DNA from: Clostridiales bacterium
Lineage (GTDB): Bacteria; Bacillota; Clostridia; Oscillospirales; Oscillospiraceae
Direction of reading: 5' to 3'
DNA length: 6,914 nt
Assembly (NCBI GenBank): GCA_021201515.1
Contig: JAJQET010000226.1
Span: 1-6,914 of the forward strand
A program made the position numbers and the translations under genes. Shown in pieces: positions 1 to 5,816 of the stretch. Under the pieces are notes generated by a model. That model did no database searches, was not told the DNA's origin, and was given only the letters and a program-made list of their open reading frames with translations. How positions within the stretch are numbered: the first letter of the stretch is position 1; every line of letters starts with the position of its first letter.

Positions 1-2
1 CA

Positions 3-650
3 TCCACCTTCGGCTTGCTGGTGCGCGCCGGAAACTAGAATAATATCCAGTACTGGGACGATCTGCTGCAGGAGGGCGTGGACATCATCACCCCTGACCC
101 CAAGTCCTCCGGCGGGGCCTGCTGGAACTTCCTGGCCGCCTGGTACTACGCCCAGCAGCAGTATGGCGAGGACGAAACCCAAATCAAGGAATTTATGCGT
201 GCCCTCTATGCCAACGTGCTGGTCATGGACTCCGGCGCCAGAGGGGCCACCACCACCTTTGTGGAGAACGGCCAGGGCGATGTGCTGATTGCCTGGGAGA
301 ACGAAGCCCTCCAGACCATGGCTGACTATCCCGGCGAATATGAACTCATCACCCCCAGCGTCAGCATTCTGGCCGAGCCTTCGGTGGCCGTGGTGGACGA
401 AAATGTGGCGGACCACGGCACGGCGGAGGCGGCGGAGGCCTATCTGGAATACCTCTACACCGACGAGGCCCAGCGCCTCATCGGGGAATATTACTACCGC
501 CCCACCAACGAGGAGATTTTGAGCGAGTTCTCCGATGTGTTTGACCTGGACGTAACGCTGTGCACCATCGACGATTTCGGCGGCTGGGACGCGGCCTATG
601 AGAAATTCTTCCAGGACGACGCAATCTTTGACGAGATCTACAACAGCTGA
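3..650 (+). pseudogene. sbp: Sulfate ABC transporter substrate-binding protein, 5'-truncated by the window and interrupted by an in-frame TAG
   Basis: This is the C-terminal two thirds of a sulfate/thiosulfate-binding protein of the Sbp/CysP family, the extracytoplasmic receptor that hands sulfate to the CysTWA importer. Reading frame 3 from the window edge gives STFGLLVRAGN, then TAG, then NNIQYWDDLLQEGVDIITP. These flank the stop exactly where family members read VRKGNPK-x-I-x-x-WDDL. After the stop come the sulfate-site loop SSGGACWNFLAAW, then DSGARGATTTFVENGQGD, VLIAWENEA, SILAEPSVAVVD, AEAYLEYLY, YYRP and a C-terminal FGGWDAAYEKFF, all in family order and without another break. The frame ends at TGA 648-650. 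The first possible start after the TAG is GTG 78-80, but its AGGAGGG lies only about one base upstream, and such a product would lack the signal peptide and the N-terminal lobe. I therefore call it a broken gene, or a sequencing or assembly error. Family identity is very secure; the broken status depends on three bases. cysT starts 15 bases downstream, so this is the first visible gene of the operon. Confidence 0.85.
36..38 (+). other. In-frame amber (TAG) codon inside the sulfate-binding protein gene
   Basis: The TAG sits between AAC (33-35) and AAT (39-41). Conserved Sbp residues continue in the same frame on both sides, so this is a point nonsense codon and not a frameshift. It occupies the alignment column that is usually Pro or a polar residue in the G-N-P-K motif. 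The Crp-family gene in this window ends at TAG at the expected length, so TAG works as a stop at least there. Confidence 0.85.
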
Positions 651-665
651 TGGGTGGCGTGACAG

Positions 666-1499
666 ATGAGAAAAAAACGCAACCGGGTCATACCGGGCTT
701 TGGCCTGACGATGGGCATCACAGTTTCCATGCTGTCCCTGCTGATTTTGCTGCCCCTGGCCTCGGTGCTGATCCGCTCCTTCGAGCTGACTCCAGCGGAG
801 TTCTGGGAGACCATCACCCGGAGCAACGTGGTGGGGGCCTTCCGGACCAGCATCCTGTGCGCCCTGCTGGCGGCGGCCATCAACTGCGTGTTCGGGCTGA
901 TTCTGGCCTGGATTCTGGTGCGCTACGACTTTCCCGGCAAGCGGCTCATTGACGGCATGATCGAGCTGCCCTTCGCCCTGCCCACCGCCGTGGCGGGCAT
1001 CACCCTGGCGAAGATGTACTCTGACCAGGGGGTGCTGGGCCAGGCCCTGAACAGCATCGGGATTCAGGGCTCCTACAGCCGGGTGGGGCTGGTGATTGCC
1101 CTGGTGTTTGTGGGGATTCCCTTTGTGGTGCGCTCCATTCAGCCGGTGCTTCGGAAGCTGCCTCCCTCCTGCGAGGAGGCGGCGCTGATGCTGGGGGCCT
1201 CCAAGGGGTTCACCTTCCGCCATGTCATCCTGCCGGAGCTGACCCCGGCCCTGCTGACCGGCTTTGGGCTGGCCCTGGCCCGTGGCATTGGCGAATACGG
1301 CAGCGTCATCTACATCTCCGGCAACAGCGCGAAGAATGGCACGCAGGTGGTGTCCTATGTCATCATGCAGAAGCTGAACTCCGGCAGCGCCGACTACGTT
1401 GGCGCCGCCGCCATCGCCCTGGTGCTGCTGGCGATTTCGTTTCTGCTAATGTTCCTGCTGAACATGGTGCAGTGGTTCGCCGCCCGGCGGACCCGGTGA
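666..1499 (+). CDS. cysT: Sulfate ABC transporter permease CysT (CysU)
   Basis: This 277-residue inner-membrane permease is one half of the sulfate/thiosulfate channel and pairs with CysW on the CysA ATPase. Hydrophobic segments are visible near residues 13-36, 60-85, 100-117, 138-158, 195-218 and 245-268, matching the usual six spans. The cytoplasmic EAA loop that docks on the ATPase is at 170-192 (EEAALMLGASKGFTFRHVILPEL reads as two adjacent parts, EEAALMLGAS and KGFTFRHVILPEL). The motif GIGEYGSVIYISGN (208-220) is typical of CysT. An in-frame TGA at 660-662 rules out an upstream start, so ATG 666 is the earliest possible. Its ribosome binding site is weak (GGGTGG at 652-657), unlike the strong sites of cysW and cysA, which suggests translational coupling to the binding protein gene that stops 15 bases upstream. 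If so, the nonsense codon in that gene could lower CysT output. Length is normal and there is no internal break. Confidence 0.95.
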   Translation: MRKKRNRVIPGFGLTMGITVSMLSLLILLPLASVLIRSFELTPAEFWETITRSNVVGAFRTSILCALLAAAINCVFGLILAWILVRYDFPGKRLIDGMIELPFALPTAVAGITLAKMYSDQGVLGQALNSIGIQGSYSRVGLVIALVFVGIPFVVRSIQPVLRKLPPSCEEAALMLGASKGFTFRHVILPELTPALLTGFGLALARGIGEYGSVIYISGNSAKNGTQVVSYVIMQKLNSGSADYVGAAAIALVLLAISFLLMFLLNMVQWFAARRTR

Positions 1500-1506
1500 G
1501 AGGAGG
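1500..1506 (+). promoter_or_regulatory. Ribosome binding site that fixes the cysW start
   Basis: GAGGAGG (AGGAGG at 1501-1506, preceded by G) lies seven bases before GTG 1514. This supports GTG 1514 over the more upstream in-frame start at 1472, which would overlap the end of cysT and has no such site. Confidence 0.75.
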
Positions 1507-1513
1507 GTGCGCT

Positions 1514-2371
1514 GTGAAGCAAACGAAAAAAGCCCGCCTGACGGCGGGGCAAATCGCGCTGATTGTCATCGGGGTGCTGTTCTTTGCGGTGATGCTGGTG
1601 TGGCCCTTGGTGGAAGTCCTCTACCGCGCCCTGAAGGACGGCTGGGCACTGTATTGGAATGCTGTCACGGCGGAGAATACCCTCTCCGCCCTACGGGTCA
1701 CGCTGCTGGCGGCAGCCGTCGCCCTGCTGGTGGACACGTTCTTCGCCCTGGCGGCCTCCTGGCTGCTGACCAAGTTCGACTTTCGGGGTAAGAGTCTGTT
1801 GACCACGCTGATCGACATCCCCTTCTCCATCTCTCCGGTCATCGCCGGTCTGGCGTTCATCATGATGTTCGGCCGCAACGGTCTGGCTACGCCGGTGGTC
1901 AACTGGTTCAACGACACCTTCGGCACGGACATCGCGCTGGTGTTCTCCATCCCCGGCGTAGTGCTGGCCACCATCTTTGTGACCTTCCCCTATGTGCTGC
2001 GGGAACTGCTGCCGGCCATGAACCTGCAGGGCTGCGCGGAGGAGGAGGCCGCCCAACTGGGGGCGGGGGGCTTTACCATCTTCTGCCGGGTCACCCTGCC
2101 CCAGATCAAGTGGCCCCTCATCTATGGAATGGTGCTGTGCGCGGCCCGGGCCTTCGGGGAGTTCGGCGCGGTCTACGCCGTGTCCAAGGCCCGTGGCGAG
2201 ACCTTCACCCTTCCCCTGGAGGTGGACGCACTCTATATGTCCGGCGGCGCAGAGGCCATCACACAGGCGTTTGCGGTGTCCTCCATCCTGGTGCTGCTGG
2301 CGCTGGTCATGCTGATTTTGAAGAATATTGCCGAATGGCGGGCGAGAAAGTCCGCGGCGCAGGAGGAATGA
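1514..2371 (+). CDS. cysW: Sulfate ABC transporter permease CysW
   Basis: This is the second permease of the sulfate importer, 285 residues from GTG 1514. Membrane spans are visible near residues 12-37, 62-85, 98-119, 138-162, 203-223 and 250-271. The EAA loop that contacts CysA is at 176-198 (EEEAAQLGAGGFTIFCRVTL). The segment ARAFGEFGAVYAVSKARGET followed by FTLPLEVDALY (210-241) is the conserved CysW signature in this region and separates it from CysT. The open frame can be extended to 1472, but GTG 1514 has a strong AGGAGG at seven bases spacing, and its N-terminus (basic VKQTKKARLT, then the first span) is normal for the family. It begins 14 bases after cysT stops and ends three bases before cysA starts, so the three genes are one transcription unit. 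No broken or missing segment is visible. Confidence 0.95.
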   Translation: MKQTKKARLTAGQIALIVIGVLFFAVMLVWPLVEVLYRALKDGWALYWNAVTAENTLSALRVTLLAAAVALLVDTFFALAASWLLTKFDFRGKSLLTTLIDIPFSISPVIAGLAFIMMFGRNGLATPVVNWFNDTFGTDIALVFSIPGVVLATIFVTFPYVLRELLPAMNLQGCAEEEAAQLGAGGFTIFCRVTLPQIKWPLIYGMVLCAARAFGEFGAVYAVSKARGETFTLPLEVDALYMSGGAEAITQAFAVSSILVLLALVMLILKNIAEWRARKSAAQEE

Positions 2372-2374
2372 ACG

Positions 2375-3436
2375 ATGTTTCTGGAGGCAAACGAGCTGAA
2401 CAAACGGTTCGGAGACTATGAGGCGGCCCGTGGTGTCACCTTCGGCGTGGAACAGGGCAAGATGGCGGCCCTCCTGGGCCCCAGCGGCAGCGGCAAAACC
2501 ACCATCCTCCGCATGATCGCGGGGCTGGAGCAGCAGGACAGCGGCGACATTTTTATCGACGGGAGGAACGTCAACGATGTGCCCGCAGGGAACCGCGGCA
2601 TCGGGTTCGTGTTTCAGAACTATGCCCTGTTTCGTTACATGACCGTCTATGACAACATTGCCTTTGGCCTGAAGGTGCAGAAGAAAAGCAAAGCGGAAAT
2701 CCATGCGCGGGTGACGGAGCTGATTCAGCTGGTGGGCCTGACCGGCCTGGAGAAGCGGTATCCCAATCAGCTCTCCGGCGGACAGAAGCAGCGGGTTGCC
2801 TTTGCCCGGGCCATTGCCCCAGGCCCAAGCCTACTGTTGCTGGACGAGCCCTTCGCCGCCATCGACGCCAAGGTGCGCAAGGAGCTGCGGGTCTGGCTCA
2901 GGGATATGATCGTTCAGGTGGGCATCACCAGCATTTTCGTCACCCACGACCAGGAGGAGGCCCTGGAGGTCTCCGACGAAATTATCATCCTCAACGAGGG
3001 CCGCATTGAGCAGATGGGGACGCCTGCGGAAATCTATCTGCACCCCCAAACCCCCTTTGTGGCCCAGTTTGCCGGCAACTCCAGCGTGGTGGAGGGCCTG
3101 TCCGGCTTCCGTGGCTTCGGGCATCTGCCGTCTGGGCAAAAGGTTTTGATTCGGCCGGAGTTCGTGGATGCGTTCAAGAAGGACAACGTCCAAATGCAGT
3201 CCTTTGCGGACCGGGCGGAGGACGGCATTGTCACCGGCATCAGCTTCCGGGGCAGTTCCCTGGAGGTGCGTCTGGCGGTTCACGGCATCACATTGCTCAC
3301 CAACCGCTCCCTGGAACGCCGGGAAATTCGCCTGGGGGAGCATATGAATGTCTTTCTCCACAGGGTGTACTGTATGGAGGGCGGCCGTACACAGGTGGTG
3401 GAAAACGAGCTGCTGAAGGACGTTAGCATGGAATAA
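2375..3436 (+). CDS. cysA: Sulfate ABC transporter ATP-binding protein CysA
   Basis: This is the ATPase that powers the CysTW channel, 353 residues and cytoplasmic on the membrane's inner face. All catalytic elements are present: Walker A GPSGSGKT (35-42), Q-loop glutamine 81 in FQNYALF, ABC signature LSGGQKQR (133-140), Walker B LLLLDEP (153-159), D-loop around AAID, and switch histidine 191 in VTHDQEEA. The region after about residue 235 is a TOBE-like regulatory domain, with LIRPE (258-262) and GIVTGISFRG (284-293), as in the CysA/MalK/PotA group. Start ATG 2375 has AGGAGG at 2361-2366, eight bases upstream. By its ATPase domain alone it could serve another anion, but the flanking CysT, CysW and sulfate-binding protein make sulfate or thiosulfate the likely substrate. 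Possible sharing with another binding protein elsewhere in the genome matters here, because the linked one is interrupted. Confidence 0.95.
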   Translation: MFLEANELNKRFGDYEAARGVTFGVEQGKMAALLGPSGSGKTTILRMIAGLEQQDSGDIFIDGRNVNDVPAGNRGIGFVFQNYALFRYMTVYDNIAFGLKVQKKSKAEIHARVTELIQLVGLTGLEKRYPNQLSGGQKQRVAFARAIAPGPSLLLLDEPFAAIDAKVRKELRVWLRDMIVQVGITSIFVTHDQEEALEVSDEIIILNEGRIEQMGTPAEIYLHPQTPFVAQFAGNSSVVEGLSGFRGFGHLPSGQKVLIRPEFVDAFKKDNVQMQSFADRAEDGIVTGISFRGSSLEVRLAVHGITLLTNRSLERREIRLGEHMNVFLHRVYCMEGGRTQVVENELLKDVSME

Positions 3437-3461
3437 TGCCGGAAGGTACCACAGGCATACC

Positions 3462-3494
3462 GCAGGAGCGGCGCTGTAACGGCGCCGCCCCTGC
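3462..3494 (+). repeat. GC-rich inverted repeat after cysA, possible weak terminator or mRNA 3' stabiliser
   Basis: GCAGGAGCGGCGC (3462-3474) pairs with GCGCCGCCCCTGC (3482-3494) across a seven-base loop, TGTAACG, with one A-C mismatch. It starts 25 bases after the cysA stop and ends 49 bases before the tRNA promoter. No T-run follows (CTGCTCCGCC), so it is not a standard intrinsic terminator. It may end the cys transcript weakly, protect its 3' end or be Rho-assisted. I see nothing else in the 107 bases between cysA and the tRNA promoter. Confidence 0.5.
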
Positions 3495-3543
3495 CTGCTC
3501 CGCCTGATTCCAAAACAAAAGACCGTTTTCGGGAAAAAATTCC

Positions 3544-3572
3544 TTGACAAACGGTGCATCATGTACTATAAT
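3544..3572 (+). promoter_or_regulatory. Consensus sigma-70/sigma-A promoter of the tRNA-Val gene
   Basis: The -35 box TTGACA (3544-3549) and -10 box TATAAT (3567-3572) are both perfect and separated by the ideal 17 bases. Initiation would fall near 3579-3580, about 12 bases before the tRNA 5' end, leaving a very short leader for RNase P to remove. Nothing suggests an activator is needed, as expected for a stable RNA promoter. Confidence 0.9.
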
Positions 3573-3591
3573 AACAGCTGTTGATTGGCTT

Positions 3592-3668
3592 GGACGATTA
3601 GCTCAGCTGGCTAGAGCATCCGCTTGACGTGCGGAAGGCCACAGGTTCGAATCCTGTATCGTCCACCA
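3592..3668 (+). tRNA. tRNA-Val (anticodon GAC), with encoded CCA
   Basis: The complete cloverleaf is visible. The acceptor stem is GGACGAT (3592-3598) with ATCGTCC (3658-3664), then discriminator A 3665 and CCA 3666-3668. The D stem is GCTC/GAGC (3601-3604 with 3614-3617). The anticodon stem is TCCGC/GCGGA (3619-3623 with 3631-3635), and the loop TTGACGT places anticodon GAC at 3626-3628, reading GUC and GUU valine codons. The variable loop is five bases, and the T arm is ACAGG/CCTGT around TTCGAAT. All stems pair perfectly. The gene stands alone with its own promoter and terminator. Confidence 0.97.
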
Positions 3669-3674
3669 GAAATG

Positions 3675-3712
3675 CCCTGTGACTGTGGGAAACAGTCACA
3701 GGGTTTCTTTTT
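3675..3712 (+). terminator. Rho-independent terminator of the tRNA-Val gene
   Basis: CCCTGTGACTGT (3675-3686) and ACAGTCACAGGG (3692-3703) form a perfect 12-bp stem with a five-base GGGAA loop, followed directly by TTTCTTTTT (3704-3712). It begins seven bases after the tRNA CCA. On the opposite strand the hairpin is followed by GCATTTCTGG, so it is a poor terminator for the convergent regulator gene. Confidence 0.93.
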
Positions 3713-3781
3713 GTGCAATCAATCCGGTGCAGGCAGCGGAGGGCATACCACTTCCGCCCGTTGCGGGGCACAGGAGGCGGG

Positions 3782-4417
3782 CTAATACGCCGCCAGGCCC
3801 TGAGGGTCCAGAATCCGCACCCCGCCGTACTCCGTCTCCACCAGCCCCTCCCGGGTGAACCGCTGCAGGGTGCGGTTCACCGTGACCCGGCTGGCGCTGA
3901 TGGCGGAGGCCAGCTCGTCCTGGGAGCAGCGGATCAGCCCGTCCTCCTCCCTGGGCAGGGTCAGCAGGTACCGGGCCAGCCGCTGGTCAGCCCGTAGGAA
4001 GGCCATGTTGTCCACCTGAGAGGACAGCAGCCGCACCGTCCGGGCCAGATATTTCAGCAGCGCCAGGGTCAGCTCCGGGTTGGCGGACATCTCCTCCACC
4101 GCCATCTGCCGGTCGATGGGGACGATGGCGCACTCCGTCATGGCCACCGCAGAGGACACCCGCGGCAGCTCATCAAAGAAGGACGCCTCCCCGAACAGGC
4201 TGCCGCTGTGGTAGATGTTCAGCACCCGCTCTACCCCCTCCACAGAGGAGCTGTAGGTCTTGACCCGTCCGCTTTTCAGGTAGTAAAAGTGCCGGGCGGT
4301 GGTGTCCTGTAAATAGATGATTTGGCCGGGGCGGTAACGCCGGGCCTGATAGTGGGCGGCGAAGGGGGCCCAGATGTCTTTGGGCAGGTTCAGTTCCTGC
4401 AAGCTGAAATATTCCAC
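3782..4417 (-). CDS. Crp/Fnr-family transcriptional regulator
   Basis: This is a 211-residue DNA-binding regulator, close to the usual 210-230. The N-terminal effector domain is a cyclic-nucleotide-binding-type beta roll (about residues 10-115), with RPGQIIYLQD (29-38) and SGSLFGEASFFDELPRVSSA (71-90) in the phosphate-cassette position. A long dimerisation helix follows (about 112-140), then a winged helix-turn-helix with CSQDELASAISASRVTVNRT (164-183) and FTREGLVE. Fnr-type cysteines are absent from the N-terminus, so an oxygen-sensing iron-sulfur cluster is unlikely. The cassette only partly matches E. coli Crp, so the ligand is unknown. In the recognition helix the usual S-R-E-T is S-R-V-T. 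The start is GTG at 4417-4415, chosen because AAAGGAGGAG precedes it with correct spacing. The much longer open frame upstream is antisense to leuC. The stop is TAG. The gene is divergent from leuC and convergent with the tRNA, so it may control leuC, itself, or distant genes. Confidence 0.88.
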   Translation of the reverse strand: MEYFSLQELNLPKDIWAPFAAHYQARRYRPGQIIYLQDTTARHFYYLKSGRVKTYSSSVEGVERVLNIYHSGSLFGEASFFDELPRVSSAVAMTECAIVPIDRQMAVEEMSANPELTLALLKYLARTVRLLSSQVDNMAFLRADQRLARYLLTLPREEDGLIRCSQDELASAISASRVTVNRTLQRFTREGLVETEYGGVRILDPQGLAAY

Positions 4418-4422
4418 AAAAT

Positions 4423-4432
4423 CTCCTCCTTT
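4423..4432 (-). promoter_or_regulatory. Ribosome binding site that fixes the GTG start of the Crp-family gene
   Basis: Read on the - strand this is AAAGGAGGAG, with GGAGG ending about seven bases before GTG (4417-4415). It is the only strong site near the N-terminus of the conserved domain. It shows that the frame continuing upstream is not part of the protein. Confidence 0.8.
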
Positions 4433-4439
4433 GTCCCAG

Positions 4440-4468
4440 ATTGTATCATAGTTTACATTCTTTTGCAA
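4440..4468 (-). promoter_or_regulatory. Promoter of the Crp-family regulator gene
   Basis: On the - strand, -35 TTGCAA (4468-4463) and -10 TACAAT (4445-4440) are separated by 17 bases. Transcription would begin near 4433, almost at the ribosome binding site, giving a leader of roughly 16 bases. The -35 box lies within the TTACA-N6-TGCAA inverted repeat, which would allow autoregulation. Confidence 0.65.
4453..4468. promoter_or_regulatory. Candidate Crp/Fnr-type operator, TTACA-N6-TGCAA
   Basis: TTACA (4453-4457) and TGCAA (4464-4468) are an inverted repeat matching at four of five positions with a six-base spacer, the 16-bp 5-6-5 layout of Crp/Fnr sites. It covers the -35 box of the regulator's own promoter and lies about five half-turns-worth of sequence short of, but upstream from, the leuC -10 (centre 4460.5). 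The half-site resembles neither TGTGA (Crp) nor TTGAT (Fnr) exactly. The assignment is inferred from position and geometry, and chance is possible in this AT-rich stretch. Confidence 0.35.
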
Positions 4469-4478
4469 CCGGATTCGG

Positions 4479-4484
4479 TATGAT
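4479..4484 (+). promoter_or_regulatory. Candidate -10 box of the leuC operon promoter
   Basis: TATGAT differs from consensus at one position and would start transcription near 4491, some 50 bases before leuC. No good -35 lies at 16-18 bases (CATTCT at 17). TTTACA (4452-4457) is 21 bases away, too far for a normal spacer. A poor -35 would fit a promoter that depends on an activator. Confidence 0.4.
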
Positions 4485-4498
4485 AGAAGCAGTAAATG

Positions 4499-4514
4499 GC
4501 GGCCCCCGGGCCGC
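4499..4514 (+). repeat. GC-rich hairpin in the leuC leader
   Basis: GCGGCC (4499-4504) and GGCCGC (4509-4514) form a perfect six-base-pair stem with loop CCCG, ten bases before the AGGAGG of leuC. There is no T-run, no leucine-rich leader peptide and no room for a T-box, so it is not an obvious attenuator. It could affect mRNA stability or ribosome access. Confidence 0.45.
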
Positions 4515-4540
4515 AGGTTGAATGAGGAGGTACGTTTACC

Positions 4541-5800
4541 ATGGGAATGACAATGACCCAGAAGATTTTGGCCGCCCACGCCGGGCTGAGCAGCGTGGCC
4601 CCCGGCCAGCTCATCGAGGCAAAGCTGGATTTGGTACACGGCAACGACGTGACCGCTCCGGTGGCCATCGGGGTGCTGGAGGAATACGGCATCAAACAGG
4701 TGTATGACAGGGACAAAATTGTGATCGTGCTGGATCACTACACCCCCTGTAAGGACATCAAGGCGGCCCAGCTGTGCAAGGTGGCGAGGGACTTCGCCCG
4801 TGTTCAGGGCCTGACCCACTTCTACGATGTGGGCGAGATGGGGGTGGAGCACGCCCTGATCCCCGAAAAGGGGCTGGTGGTGCCCGGCGACCTGACCATC
4901 GGCGCGGACTCCCACACCTGCACCTATGGGGCCCTGGGGGCCTTCTCCACCGGCGTAGGCTCCACCGACATGGCGGCGGGCATGGCCAGCGGCCTGAACT
5001 GGTTCAAGGTGCCCCCTGCCATCAAGGTGACGCTGACCGGCAAGTTCAAGCCCTTCGTGTCCGGCAAGGACGTAATGCTCCACCTGATTGGCGAAATCGG
5101 CGTGGACGGTGCACTGTATAAGAGCCTGGAGTTCACCGGCCCCGCCATGGGCGAGCTGACCATGGACGACCGGTTCACCATCGCCAACATGGCCATCGAA
5201 GCCGGCGCGAAGAACGGCATCTTCCCGGTGGACGACAAGACGCTGGACTATTTGAAGGGCCGCACCGACCGCCAGCCTGTGATTTACGAGGCCGACCCCG
5301 ACGCCGAATACGAGCGGGAGGTGGTCATCAACCTGGACGAGCTGGACTCCACCGTGGCCATGCCCTTCCTCCCCGGCAACGCCAAACGGGTGCAGGAGGT
5401 CAAAGGCATCAAGCTGGACCAGGTGGTCATCGGTTCCTGCACCAACGGCCGCATCAGCGATATGCGGGCGGCGGCGGCGATTTTGAAGGGCCGCAAGGTG
5501 GCCCCTGGCGTCCGCTGCATCGTCCTCCCCGCCACTCAGGAGATCATCTCCCAGATGATTCAGGAGGGCATTTACATGGACCTGCTGGAGGCGGGCTGCG
5601 CCATCTCCACCCCCACCTGCGGCCCCTGCCTGGGCGGACACATGGGTTGTATGTGCGAGGGCGAGGTGGCCGTGTCCACCACCAACCGGAACTTTGTGGG
5701 GCGCATGGGCCATGTGGACAGCAAGGTGATTCTGGCCTCCCCCACGGTGGCGGCGGCCTCCGCAGTGAAGGGCGTCCTGGCCGACCCCGCCGAGCTTTGA
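4541..5800 (+). CDS. leuC: 3-isopropylmalate dehydratase large subunit LeuC
   Basis: This is the catalytic large subunit of isopropylmalate isomerase, which interconverts 2- and 3-isopropylmalate in leucine biosynthesis through a [4Fe-4S] cluster, together with LeuD. At 419 residues it is the short LeuC type found in archaea and many Clostridia, not the approximately 465-residue proteobacterial type. Cluster cysteines are visible at 300 in IGSCTNGR and at 360 and 363 in TCGPC. Other aconitase-family motifs are DHYTPCKD (65-72), [15 protein letters not shown] (121-135) and [10 protein letters not shown] (382-391). The start at ATG 4541 has GAGGAGG at 4524-4530, with ten bases between; ATG 4547 and 4553 are in-frame alternatives, but [15 protein letters not shown] is the usual N-terminus of this group. 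The short family also includes homoaconitase and other hydro-lyases, so substrate is inferred from the leuD and leuB-like neighbours. It is the first gene of the operon, and no leuA is present in the window. Confidence 0.94.
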   Translation: MGMTMTQKILAAHAGLSSVAPGQLIEAKLDLVHGNDVTAPVAIGVLEEYGIKQVYDRDKIVIVLDHYTPCKDIKAAQLCKVARDFARVQGLTHFYDVGEMGVEHALIPEKGLVVPGDLTIGADSHTCTYGALGAFSTGVGSTDMAAGMASGLNWFKVPPAIKVTLTGKFKPFVSGKDVMLHLIGEIGVDGALYKSLEFTGPAMGELTMDDRFTIANMAIEAGAKNGIFPVDDKTLDYLKGRTDRQPVIYEADPDAEYEREVVINLDELDSTVAMPFLPGNAKRVQEVKGIKLDQVVIGSCTNGRISDMRAAAAILKGRKVAPGVRCIVLPATQEIISQMIQEGIYMDLLEAGCAISTPTCGPCLGGHMGCMCEGEVAVSTTNRNFVGRMGHVDSKVILASPTVAAASAVKGVLADPAEL

Positions 5801-5816
5801 TGAAGGAGAATAGCCA

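Noticed and set aside
36..38. TAG as pyrrolysine or general stop-codon reassignment.
   Set aside because: The Crp-family gene stops at TAG at its normal length, the other complete genes use TGA or TAA, and no Pyl machinery is visible. Only a genome search could revive the idea.
78..650. A standalone small gene starting at GTG 78.
   Set aside because: Homology continues in frame upstream of the TAG, the RBS-like AGGAGGG is about one base from the GTG, and the product would be half a binding protein without a signal peptide.
1472..1513. A longer cysW start at 1472, overlapping cysT.
   Set aside because: There is no ribosome binding site, and it adds 14 residues (MVRRPADPVRGGCA) unlike a CysW N-terminus; GTG 1514 has AGGAGG at seven bases.
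1691..2704. A 337-codon open frame on the - strand opposite cysW and cysA.
   Set aside because: It is a GC-codon shadow: the + strand carries full-length CysW and the CysA ATPase motifs, and the antisense product has no recognisable family.
3720..3781. Terminator for the Crp-family gene in its 3' region.
   Set aside because: Only a short CCCG/CGGG hairpin without a T-run is visible on the - strand; the tRNA terminator read in reverse also lacks a good T-run.
3713..3997. A 94-codon + strand frame after the tRNA terminator.
   Set aside because: It runs antisense to the C-terminal helix-turn-helix of the Crp-family gene and has no ribosome binding site or recognisable domain.
4418..4540. T-box riboswitch or leucine attenuator before leuC.
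   Set aside because: The predicted leader is about 50 bases, with one small GC hairpin, no T-box sequence, no leader peptide with Leu codons and no terminator T-run.
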